From Lactobacillus sp. UBA5804 (GTDB taxonomy: Bacteria; Bacillota; Bacilli; Lactobacillales; Lactobacillaceae): a stretch of 12,953 bases of DNA. The position numbers and the translations under genes were made by a program. The notes beneath the pieces were generated by a model that was given only the letters and a program-made list of their open reading frames with translations, searched no databases and was not told the origin of the DNA. Where the stretch lies: the NCBI GenBank assembly GCA_002418055.1, contig DIDI01000022.1:18708-31660 (forward strand). Reading direction: 5' to 3'. Shown here in pieces: positions 6,033-12,867 of this stretch. Every line of letters begins with the position of its first letter. Within the stretch, counting starts at the first letter, position 1.

Positions 6033-7652
6033 ATGACAAAATATATCTTCGTGACAGGTGGTGTTGTATCCTCACTTGGTAAGGGTATCACCGCTTCAAG
6101 TTTAGGGCGCTTGTTAAAAAATCGTGGTTTGAAGGTCACGATGCAAAAGTTTGATCCTTATATCAATATTGATCCCGGAACGATGAATCCTTATCAACAC
6201 GGTGAAGTTTATGTGACCGATGATGGGACTGAAGCTGATCTTGATTTGGGCCACTATGAACGAATTGTAGATGTCCGCACGAGTAAGTATTCTAACGTTA
6301 CTACGGGTAAAATTTATAAAGAAGTTCTGGAAAAGGAACGCCGCGGTGATTATCATGGTGGGACCGTGCAAGTGATTCCACATGTGACCAATATGATTAA
6401 GCAAAAAGTGATGCGGGCAGCCATGACCACCGATTCAGATGTGATTATTTCTGAAATTGGTGGGACGGTTGGGGATATTGAATCCACCCCATTTATGGAA
6501 GCCATTCGCCAAATGCGCCGTGAAGTTGGGGCTGAGAATGTGATGTATATTCATTGTACCCTGGTACCTTATTTGCATGCGGCACATGAAATGAAGACTA
6601 AGCCGACTCAACATTCGGTAGCGACTTTGCGGTCAATTGGGATTCAACCCAACATGCTCGTATTACGGGCCGAAAAGCCAGTTTCGCAAGAATTAAAAGA
6701 CAAGATTTCTACTTTTACCGATGTGCCAGTGGAACGGATTATGGAATCGATTGATGCGCCATCGTTGTTTGATTTGCCATTAGCTTTTAAGCAGCAAGGG
6801 ATGGATCAGATTGTCTGCGACTTCTTGCATTTGGAAAGTCCACTGCCAGAAGCTGATATGACCGCTTGGACCCGGTTAGATGAACGGGCTAAAAATTTAA
6901 AGCATCACACGAAGATTACCTTGGTTGGGAAATATGTGGAACTTGAAGATGCTTATATTTCCGTCACAGATGCTTTGCAACATGCGGGTTATCTCTACAA
7001 TACCAAGATTGATGTCGACAAGATTCAAGCTGAAAACGTTACGCCTGAGAACGTCGCTAGTTTGCTCGCTGGTAGCGATGGGTTAATTGTTCCTGGTGGT
7101 TTTGGGACTCGCGGTTTAGAAGGTATGATTACGGCCATCAAGTATGCGCGTGAACATGATTTACCATTCTTAGGCATTTGTTTGGGGATGCAAATGGCAA
7201 GTGTTGAATTTGCCCGTAACGTCTTGAATTTGAAGAAGGCAAACTCGACTGAAGCTGATCCCAAGACGCCTGATAATGTCATTGATATTATGGCTGACAA
7301 ACGTGATGAAGCCAACATCGGTGGTACGTTACGTTTAGGTCTTTACCCAGCTAGTTTGAAGACTGGTTCAAAGACGCGAGCAGCATATGATAATCAAGAA
7401 GTCATTCAAGAACGTCACCGTCACCGCTTTGAATTTAACAATCAATATCGGGCTGATTTTGAGCAGGCCGGGATGGTTTTCGCTGGCGTTTCTCCTGATA
7501 ACCGCTTGGTCGAAATTATTGAATTGCCAAAGAAAAAATTCTTTATTGCGGCCCAATATCACCCAGAATTTTTGAGTCGCCCGCAGCGTCCTGAAGGTCT
7601 ATTTAAAGCCTTTATTGGTGCGGCTAGTGACCTACCAGCTGAAAAGATTTAA
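6033..7652 (+). CDS. pyrG: CTP synthase (glutamine-hydrolysing)
   Basis: PyrG aminates UTP to CTP using ATP and ammonia from glutamine. It is 539 residues, the family's normal size. The N-terminal synthase domain has the P-loop SSLGKG (13-18), the substrate segment KFDPYINIDPGTMNPYQHGEVYV (about 39-61), and SEIGGTVGDIES (140-151). The C-terminal class I glutaminase domain has PGGFGTRG (354-361), the nucleophile Cys383 in GICLGMQ and the partner residues His510 and Glu512 in QYHPEF. All are intact. AAGGAGAGG (6015-6023) precedes ATG 6033. The gene is flanked by a leader attenuator and a following terminator, so it appears to be transcribed alone. CTP made here is the expected signal for its own leader. 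Confidence 0.98.
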   Translation: MTKYIFVTGGVVSSLGKGITASSLGRLLKNRGLKVTMQKFDPYINIDPGTMNPYQHGEVYVTDDGTEADLDLGHYERIVDVRTSKYSNVTTGKIYKEVLEKERRGDYHGGTVQVIPHVTNMIKQKVMRAAMTTDSDVIISEIGGTVGDIESTPFMEAIRQMRREVGAENVMYIHCTLVPYLHAAHEMKTKPTQHSVATLRSIGIQPNMLVLRAEKPVSQELKDKISTFTDVPVERIMESIDAPSLFDLPLAFKQQGMDQIVCDFLHLESPLPEADMTAWTRLDERAKNLKHHTKITLVGKYVELEDAYISVTDALQHAGYLYNTKIDVDKIQAENVTPENVASLLAGSDGLIVPGGFGTRGLEGMITAIKYAREHDLPFLGICLGMQMASVEFARNVLNLKKANSTEADPKTPDNVIDIMADKRDEANIGGTLRLGLYPASLKTGSKTRAAYDNQEVIQERHRHRFEFNNQYRADFEQAGMVFAGVSPDNRLVEIIELPKKKFFIAAQYHPEFLSRPQRPEGLFKAFIGAASDLPAEKI

Positions 7653-7675
7653 TTAAGTTTAAGTAAAAGGCAGCT

Positions 7676-7712
7676 AAACAAGAGACGAGTCAAGGCTCGC
7701 CTCTTGTTTTTT
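7676..7712 (+). terminator. Intrinsic terminator after pyrG
   Basis: AAACAAGAG (7676-7684) pairs with CTCTTGTTT (7701-7709). After an A-C mismatch, CGAG (7686-7689) pairs with CTCG (7696-7699) around a 6-base loop. The T run extends to 7712. Confidence 0.9.
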
Positions 7713-7773
7713 GAGCAATTTTCCTTTAACATGGGAATGATTATTGAAGTTAGAAAAGGATTTATTTTCGCCA

Positions 7774-9060
7774 ATGAAGCAGATGATAATTCATGGTGGA
7801 AAGCCTCTGCAGGGTGATGTTTGGATTGGTGGCGCCAAGAACTCTACCGTTGCGTTGATTCCAGCCGCAATTTTATCAAGGACGACCGTAACACTTGAAG
7901 GTGTACCACGGATTTCAGATGTTGATAACTTGATGGACTTGCTGGGTGAAATGAACGTGGCATGTGAGTTTTCCGAAACGACGCTCAAAGTCAATCCCGA
8001 ACAGATCAAGCTGAGCCCCTTACCAGCTGGCAAGGTTAAGAGTCTTCGTGCGTCCTATTATTTTATGGGCGCACTTTTAGGCCGGTTTGGGCAGGCAACT
8101 GTAGGCTTTCCAGGTGGGGACGACATTGGTCCGCGTCCCATCGACCAGCATATAATGGGATTCGAAGCCTTAGGTGCTAGTGTCCAAAATAAAAATGACC
8201 AGATCATTATCACTGCTCCAGCAAGTGGGTTGCATGGAGCTGAGATTCGGCTTGAGATGCCCTCTGTCGGTGCCACGATGAATATTATTATGGCGAGTGT
8301 GACAGCTAAGGGTAAAACGGTGATTGCCAATGTGGCGAAAGAACCAGAGATTATTGATTTAGCAACTTTCCTGAACAACATGGGCGCCGTCATCCGTGGT
8401 GCCGGTACGGATACGATTCGGATTGATGGCGTGCCAGAGTTACGGGCGCAAGTGGCACATACCATTATCCCAGACCGCATTGAGGCCGGTACTTATGTGT
8501 CGTTAGCGGCTTGTATGGGCAATGGGATTCGAATTCACAACATCATTGCCGAGCACCTCGATGCCTTTTTGGCTAAAGTCGAAGAGATGGGCGTGGTGAT
8601 TAAAACCGATGAAGATTCGCTGTATGTTTATCCAGCGGGCGAGTTGAAGATGGTACAAGTCAAGACCGAACCATATCCTGGTTTTGCGACGGATTTGCAA
8701 CAACCAGTGACGCCACTCTTGTTAACTGCGAAGAGTGGTGAAGGGATTATTCTCGATAGTATTTATCCGCGGCGCACGCGTCATATTCCTGAATTACAGA
8801 AGATGGGTGCGAAGGTGAAGGTCGAGGATAACATTATTCTGGTGCATCCGGGCACGCAGTTGCATGGTGCCGAAGTTACGGCGGATGAAATTCGGGCTGG
8901 TGCTTGTCTCATGGTTGCTGGACTCATGGCTGACGGCACAACGAAGATTAATAATGCTGACAATATTTTGCGCGGCTATGATCGCGTTGTGCAGAAGTTA
9001 ACCCAGCTGGGGGCAGATGTTAGCATCGTTGATGTGCCGGAACCGGCTTATGAATCCTAA
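7774..9060 (+). CDS. murA2: UDP-N-acetylglucosamine 1-carboxyvinyltransferase, MurA2/MurZ-type with Asp at the catalytic Cys position
   Basis: MurA transfers enolpyruvate from PEP to UDP-GlcNAc, the first committed step of peptidoglycan synthesis. The protein is 428 residues. Conserved landmarks include GGAKNS with Lys22, PRISDVDNL (45-53), the RPIDQH segment with Arg121, the SVGATMNIIMA block (164-174), FATDLQQP with Asp307, and LRGYDR with Arg400. The flexible active-site loop reads PGGDDIGPRP, so Asp116 occupies the place of the usual catalytic Cys (Cys115 in E. coli). Asp at this site is known in active, fosfomycin-insensitive MurA enzymes. Firmicutes usually have two MurA paralogues; position next to rpoE-pyrG suggests the second one. 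ATG 7774 is chosen because GAAAAGGA (7753-7760) precedes it and MKQMIIHGGKPL aligns with family N-termini; an upstream TTG at 7744 would add 10 residues. The ribosome-site spacing (13) is somewhat long. Confidence 0.93.
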   Translation: MKQMIIHGGKPLQGDVWIGGAKNSTVALIPAAILSRTTVTLEGVPRISDVDNLMDLLGEMNVACEFSETTLKVNPEQIKLSPLPAGKVKSLRASYYFMGALLGRFGQATVGFPGGDDIGPRPIDQHIMGFEALGASVQNKNDQIIITAPASGLHGAEIRLEMPSVGATMNIIMASVTAKGKTVIANVAKEPEIIDLATFLNNMGAVIRGAGTDTIRIDGVPELRAQVAHTIIPDRIEAGTYVSLAACMGNGIRIHNIIAEHLDAFLAKVEEMGVVIKTDEDSLYVYPAGELKMVQVKTEPYPGFATDLQQPVTPLLLTAKSGEGIILDSIYPRRTRHIPELQKMGAKVKVEDNIILVHPGTQLHGAEVTADEIRAGACLMVAGLMADGTTKINNADNILRGYDRVVQKLTQLGADVSIVDVPEPAYES

Positions 9061-9070
9061 AAGACAGTAT

Positions 9071-9109
9071 TAAAAAAGCAATCTTTCAAAGTGAAAGGTT
9101 GCTTTTTTA
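9071..9109. terminator. Bidirectional terminator between convergent murA and pbuX
   Basis: A 17-bp helix runs from 9071-9087 to 9093-9109 with one T-G wobble and a 5-base loop AAAGT. The plus strand ends in T6 (9103-9108), and the A6 at 9072-9077 gives T6 on the minus strand. It serves murA and, ten bases beyond the pbuX stop, the xpt-pbuX operon. Confidence 0.92.
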
Positions 9110-9118
9110 GTTGTTTTT

Positions 9119-10405
9119 TTAAGCTGGAGCGAGGGCTGCTTTACCTTTTAAGAGTAGGTTCAGCAAGGTCGCACTGAGGCTGGCAATCACAATCCCATTA
9201 CTTAAAAAAAGCTGGATAGTTGGTGGAAAGGCTTGGAAGATATTAGGCGCCACGGTTACCCCGAGCCCTAAGCCTAAGGAAATCGCAGTGATGAGGACAT
9301 TACGGTTATCGCCAAAGTCGACTTTGGCGAGCATCTTCATCCCTTGTACCGCAATCATGGTAAACATGACGAGCATGGCGCCACCAAGTACTGGTGCAGG
9401 AATAATGGTGACAACTGCCCCGATTTTAGGGAGCAGTCCCATTGCCATTAATAAGCCGCTGGTCCAATAAATGGGGCGTTTGGTTTTAATCCCAGATAAT
9501 TGCAAAAGGCCGACATTTTGCGAGAAGGTGGTGTAGGGGAAAGTGTTAAAACTCCCGCCTAAGATTTGAGCTAGGCCCTCAGCGCGGTAACCGCGCTTCA
9601 AGTCGTCCTGGTTAATTTCTTTGCCAAGCAAATCACCAATGGCGAAGAACACCCCAGTTGATTCGACCATGGAGACGAGTGCGATAATCATCATGGTCAC
9701 GCTGGATGACCATTCAAAGCGAGGCATCCCAAAGTAAAAGACTTGCGGTAAGTGGAACCAAGCGGCGCTACTGACGGGGGCAAAGGAAATCATTCCTAAG
9801 CAGCCGGCGACGATTGAGCCCACTAAGAGCCCCAGCAGCGTCGCAATGGATTGGATAAAGCCTTTACAGAGGACTTCAACGGCCAGAATGACGGCAATCG
9901 TAATCACACCTAAGAGCAGGTTAAGTGGCGCACCGAATTTAGGTGATTGGCTATTACCACCGCCTAAGTTGTTAATGGCGACGGGAATGAGTGTGAGGCC
10001 AATGACCGTAATCAAAGTGCCAGTCACCACTGGTGGAAAGAGGCGCTTAATTTTGGCAAATAAGCCAGCAATCAGAAAGACGAAGATCCCGGAAACAATT
10101 AGCGCTCCGTACATCGTGGTAAACCCAAATTTCTTCCCGATTAAAATTAAGGGCGCGACGGATTGAAAGGCGCAGCCGAGCACAACGGGGAGGCCAATGC
10201 CGAAGTAGCGATTCTTGAGCAGCTGGAGCAGCGTGGCTAAGCCGCACATGAAGATATCAATCGAGACCAGATAGGTCATCTTGGTAGTGTTGAATCCTAG
10301 TGCCCCACCAATCAGTAATGGGACAGCAACAGCGCCTGAGTACATGGCTAATAGGTGTTGTAGGCCGAGTACGGCGGCCTTTTTCTGACTAACTTCAGTG
10401 GTCAT
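9119..10405 (-). CDS. pbuX: Xanthine permease (NCS2/NAT family)
   Basis: A 428-residue integral membrane nucleobase:cation symporter with around a dozen or more hydrophobic segments from residue 11 to 418. Family marks are LQHLLAMYSGAVAVPLLIGG (15-34), the acidic site in VSMVESTGVFFAIGDLLG with Glu249, and the NAT signature QNVGLLQLSGIKTKR (296-310). Substrate cannot be read from the sequence alone. Xanthine is assigned because the gene is joined to xpt and lies under a guanine riboswitch, as in Bacillus xpt-pbuX. Its ATG overlaps the xpt stop by one base (TAATG), and AAGGAG (plus 10413-10418) lies 7 bases upstream inside xpt, indicating translational coupling. The convergent terminator with murA ends the operon. 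Confidence 0.93.
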   Translation of the reverse strand: MTTEVSQKKAAVLGLQHLLAMYSGAVAVPLLIGGALGFNTTKMTYLVSIDIFMCGLATLLQLLKNRYFGIGLPVVLGCAFQSVAPLILIGKKFGFTTMYGALIVSGIFVFLIAGLFAKIKRLFPPVVTGTLITVIGLTLIPVAINNLGGGNSQSPKFGAPLNLLLGVITIAVILAVEVLCKGFIQSIATLLGLLVGSIVAGCLGMISFAPVSSAAWFHLPQVFYFGMPRFEWSSSVTMMIIALVSMVESTGVFFAIGDLLGKEINQDDLKRGYRAEGLAQILGGSFNTFPYTTFSQNVGLLQLSGIKTKRPIYWTSGLLMAMGLLPKIGAVVTIIPAPVLGGAMLVMFTMIAVQGMKMLAKVDFGDNRNVLITAISLGLGLGVTVAPNIFQAFPPTIQLFLSNGIVIASLSATLLNLLLKGKAALAPA

Positions 10406-10983
10406 TAGGCTTCTCCTTCAAAGTGAACTTGCTTGCCAGCAAAATTACTAATGGTTGCCAAAGACTCAAGGGGATAACCGTGGGCTTTCACCCAATCAGT
10501 CCCGCCCTGAAAGTTCTTGGCAACGACAACGCCAATGCCAACGACGCTGCAACCGGCTTGCTGCGTGATGCTGGCCATCCCTTTGACAGCTTCGCCGCGG
10601 GCAAGGAAGTCATCGATGATCAGAATCTGCTCACCGCGTGGTAAGAATTGCTGCTCAACACAGATGGTATTGGTGACACCCTTAGTGTAAGAAGCGACCG
10701 GCGCGGTATAAGTTGCCTCGTTGATGGTACTGGGTTGCTTTTTGCGGGCAAAGATGACCGGCACGTTAAGCTGATAACCGGCCATGACGGCAGGGGCAAT
10801 CCCAGAAGCCTCACAAGTCAGAATTTTGGTCACGCCACTATCCTTGAAGCGTTTGGCAAATTCGATTCCGAGCGCCATCATTAGTGTTGGATCGACTTGA
10901 TGATTCAAGAATGAGTTGATTTTTAAAACATTGCCAGGTAGGACCTTCCCATCCCGGCGAATCCGTTCCTCTAAAAGCTGCAA
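10405..10983 (-). CDS. xpt: Xanthine phosphoribosyltransferase
   Basis: Xpt joins xanthine to PRPP to give XMP, which GuaA (divergent neighbour) converts to GMP. It is 192 residues, normal for the family. LLEERIRRDG (3-12) and LKINSFLNHQVDP (20-32) form the N-terminal part. TCEASGIAPAVMAG (56-69) is the typical base/phosphate region, and LIIDDFLARGEA (121-132) is the PRPP-binding loop with the paired Asp residues. The start is TTG at 10983-10981 on the minus strand: GGGAGG (plus 10989-10994) stands 5 bases upstream, and the N-terminus then aligns with the family. The first gene of a two-gene operon with pbuX, it is controlled by the riboswitch upstream and probably by PurR. Confidence 0.95.
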   Translation of the reverse strand: MQLLEERIRRDGKVLPGNVLKINSFLNHQVDPTLMMALGIEFAKRFKDSGVTKILTCEASGIAPAVMAGYQLNVPVIFARKKQPSTINEATYTAPVASYTKGVTNTICVEQQFLPRGEQILIIDDFLARGEAVKGMASITQQAGCSVVGIGVVVAKNFQGGTDWVKAHGYPLESLATISNFAGKQVHFEGEA

Positions 10984-10998
10984 AGCGACCTCCCAATC

Positions 10999-11040
10999 AA
11001 AAAACGGCTGATTTCCATCCCATAAGGAGAAAATCAGCCG
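10999..11040 (-). terminator. Riboswitch-controlled terminator upstream of xpt
   Basis: A perfect 10-bp helix (plus 11031-11040 with 11005-11014) with a 16-base loop, followed by U6 on the minus strand (plus 10999-11004). The loop carries UCCUUAUGG (plus 11020-11028), complementary to the 3' strand of aptamer P1 and adjoining C (plus 11060-11068). In addition AUCAG (plus 11053-11057) can pair with CUGAU of the terminator 5' arm (plus 11033-11037). Together these form the competing antiterminator. Confidence 0.9.
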
Positions 11041-11126
11041 ATGACGAACATTCTGATAGTCCTTATAGTTCGTTATTTACGGTAACGAGTAGAAACAATC
11101 GACCTTATTTCGATTATATATAAGTT
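10999..11126 (-). promoter_or_regulatory. Guanine (purine) riboswitch with terminator/antiterminator, controlling xpt-pbuX
   Basis: Read on the minus strand, the aptamer has P1 CUUAUA (plus 11119-11124) with UAUAAG (plus 11062-11067). P2 is AAUCGA/UCGAUU with loop AAUAAGG (plus 11103-11109). The J2/3 core is UUUCUAC (plus 11089-11095). P3 is CGUUA/UAACG with loop CCGUAAA (plus 11076-11082). The GG of loop 2 and CC of loop 3 are the loop-loop pairs of the family. The base before the P1 3' strand is C (plus 11068), the guanine/xanthine/hypoxanthine type rather than adenine. Downstream, CGGCUGAUUU and AAAUCAGCCG (plus 11005-11014 and 11031-11040) form a terminator followed by U6. Ligand binding should turn the operon off. 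Confidence 0.95.
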
Positions 11127-11143
11127 ATTTTCAAATCAACCGC

Positions 11144-11172
11144 ATTCTACCAAAAATAAAGGGCGAACACAA
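11144..11172 (-). promoter_or_regulatory. Promoter of xpt-pbuX
   Basis: On the minus strand TTGTGT (plus 11167-11172), a 17-bp spacer and TAGAAT (plus 11144-11149) preceded by TGG as an extended -10. Transcription should begin near plus 11137, about a dozen bases before aptamer helix P1. Confidence 0.65.
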
Positions 11173-11202
11173 GGCGCGTTAAAATCAAAGTCGTTCGCTT
11201 TT
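11159..11202. promoter_or_regulatory. Inverted repeat with CGAA cores, candidate PurR operator between xpt and guaA
   Basis: GCGAAC (11163-11168) and GTTCGC (11193-11198) form an inverted repeat that can be extended outward to about 11159 and 11202 by A-T and G-T pairs. Gram-positive PurR boxes are inverted elements around a CGAA core (consensus close to AWWWCCGAACWWT), and xpt-pbuX is a PurR target in Bacillus. The minus-strand half, AAAAGCGAAC, fits best; the other half fits poorly outside the core. The left half overlaps the xpt -35. Alternatives are a weak terminator or chance. Confidence 0.35.
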
Positions 11203-11218
11203 ATTTCCTAGACCATGG

Positions 11219-11247
11219 TTGACCGGTTGGCGAAATCCTAGTAAAGT
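11219..11247 (+). promoter_or_regulatory. Promoter of guaA
   Basis: TTGACC (11219-11224), a 17-bp spacer and TAAAGT (11242-11247). The start would be near 11254, giving a leader of about 30 bases with AAAGGAG at 11271-11277. No riboswitch or attenuator fits in so short a leader, so any control of guaA should act on initiation. Confidence 0.65.
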
Positions 11248-11283
11248 TACGGTAATGGTGTTGAACAGCAAAAGGAGAGAATA

Positions 11284-12834
11284 GTGGCTAAAAATCTGAA
11301 CGATTTTGACAAAATCATCGTGCTCGACTTCGGGAGTCAATATAACCAATTGATTACCCGGCGGCTGCGTGATTTTGGCATTTACTCTGAATTATTACCA
11401 CACGACTTAAGTCTGGACAAGATTAAAGCAATCCATCCTAAAGGGATTATTTTTTCGGGCGGACCTAATAGTGTGTATGATCAAGGCGCGTTACGGGTGG
11501 ATCCCGCAATCTATGACTTGGGGATTCCGATTTTAGGAATTTGCTATGGGATGCAACTGATGTCCTATAACTTGGGCGGAAAAGTTGAGCCGGCTGCAAA
11601 TTCAGAATATGGCCGCGCGAAGCTCGTCATTGAAGATGCCACTTCACCAATCGTGAACGGCTTACCGGCTGAGCAATTTGTCTGGATGAGCCATGGCGAT
11701 TTGGTCACGGCCGCCCCAACTGGCTTTAGTGTGGTGGCTTCTAGCCATAACTGTCCGATTGCGATTATCGCCAATGAAGCAAAGCGCCAATACGGGATTC
11801 AATTCCATGCGGAAGTACGTAATAGTGAGTACGGTTTAGATATCTTGAAGCGGTTTGCGTTTGACGTGTGCGGCGCGAAAGCTAACTGGTCGATGAGCGA
11901 TTTCATCGACTTGCAGATTGCGGCTATTCGCAAGGAAGTTGGTCAGAAGAAGGTCATCTTAGGTCTCTCGGGCGGCGTTGATTCTAGTGTCACGGCGACT
12001 TTATTGCACCGCGCGATTGGTAACCAGTTGACGGCGATTTTTGTCGATCATGGGATGCTGCGTAAGGATGAAGGCGACCAAGTCATGGCTGCTTTAAACC
12101 GCGACCTTGGGGTGAATATTATCCGCGTTGATGCCGCTGAGCGTTTCTTGTCAAAGCTCGCTGGCGTGACCGATCCCGAACGCAAGCGCAAGATTATTGG
12201 GCGCGAATTTGTGGAAGTCTTCAATGAAGAAGCATTGAAATTGCACGATGTTGATTTCTTAGCGCAAGGCACGCTCTATACCGATGTGATTGAAAGTGGC
12301 ACGAACACGGCGCGGACCATCAAGTCACACCATAACGTGGGCGGGTTGCCGAAAGACATGCATTTTAAGTTGATTGAACCCTTGCGTAAGCTATTTAAGG
12401 ATGAAGTGCGTGAACTGGGTGAAAAGCTTGGTATTCCACATGATTTAGTCTGGCGGCAGCCGTTTCCTGGCCCTGGTTTAGGGATTCGGGTGATTGGTGA
12501 AGTCACGCCTGACAAACTCGCGATTGTGCGTGAGAGTGATGCCATCCTGCGTGATGAGATTAAACAAGCTGGTTTGCAAGAAAAAGTCTGGCAATACTTC
12601 ACGGTGCTACCAGGGATTCGCTCTGTTGGCGTCATGGGCGATGGCCGGACGTATGATTATACCATCGGCATTCGAGCAGTTACTTCCATTGATGGGATGA
12701 CGGCTGATTTTGCCCAGTTGCCGTGGCCGGTGTTAAGTAAAATTTCAACTCGCATTGTGGATGAAGTCGATCATGTGAATCGCGTGGTTTATGATATCAC
12801 CTCCAAGCCACCTGCAACGATTGACTGGGAATAA
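11284..12834 (+). CDS. guaA: GMP synthase (glutamine-hydrolysing)
   Basis: GuaA aminates XMP to GMP with ATP and glutamine. It is 516 residues, normal length. The N-terminal class I glutaminase domain has Cys87 in GICYGMQ and His175 and Glu177 in QFHAEVRNSEYG; the usual Pro between the last two is Ala, which does not remove a catalytic residue. The ATP-pyrophosphatase domain has the PP-loop LSGGVDSS (228-235), VDHGMLRKDEG (254-264) and GTLYTDVIESG (329-339). The C-terminal dimerisation domain has RQPFPGPGLGIRV (391-403) and ends KPPATIDWE. The start is GTG 11284, six bases after AAAGGAG (11271-11277). It is divergent from xpt-pbuX, whose product XMP it uses. No terminator is visible before the window ends. 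Confidence 0.98.
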   Translation: MAKNLNDFDKIIVLDFGSQYNQLITRRLRDFGIYSELLPHDLSLDKIKAIHPKGIIFSGGPNSVYDQGALRVDPAIYDLGIPILGICYGMQLMSYNLGGKVEPAANSEYGRAKLVIEDATSPIVNGLPAEQFVWMSHGDLVTAAPTGFSVVASSHNCPIAIIANEAKRQYGIQFHAEVRNSEYGLDILKRFAFDVCGAKANWSMSDFIDLQIAAIRKEVGQKKVILGLSGGVDSSVTATLLHRAIGNQLTAIFVDHGMLRKDEGDQVMAALNRDLGVNIIRVDAAERFLSKLAGVTDPERKRKIIGREFVEVFNEEALKLHDVDFLAQGTLYTDVIESGTNTARTIKSHHNVGGLPKDMHFKLIEPLRKLFKDEVRELGEKLGIPHDLVWRQPFPGPGLGIRVIGEVTPDKLAIVRESDAILRDEIKQAGLQEKVWQYFTVLPGIRSVGVMGDGRTYDYTIGIRAVTSIDGMTADFAQLPWPVLSKISTRIVDEVDHVNRVVYDITSKPPATIDWE

Positions 12835-12867
12835 AAGGTACATGTAAATTGAACCCGGAATGTTGAC

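Noticed and set aside
7744..7773. TTG 7744 as start of murA
   Set aside because: No good ribosome site precedes it, and the extra 10 residues do not match MurA N-termini; GAAAAGGA sits downstream of it, ahead of ATG 7774.
8058..8480. 140-codon open frame on the minus strand inside murA
   Set aside because: It is antisense to a well-conserved gene, has no ribosome site and codes for a low-complexity Ile/Ala/Pro-rich sequence with no recognisable domain.
9119..10405. Uracil permease as identity of the NCS2 transporter
   Set aside because: The one-base overlap with xpt and the guanine riboswitch point to xanthine; the family signature alone would not separate the two.
11062..11124. Adenine-type or 2'-deoxyguanosine-type purine riboswitch
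   Set aside because: The specificity base is C, not U, excluding adenine; the J2/3 UUUCUAC core and xpt-pbuX context fit the ordinary guanine class.
11159..11205. Terminator upstream of guaA
   Set aside because: The loop is long (24 bases), the outer stem depends on G-U pairs and the T run is broken; no gene would use it in either direction. Kept only as an operator candidate.
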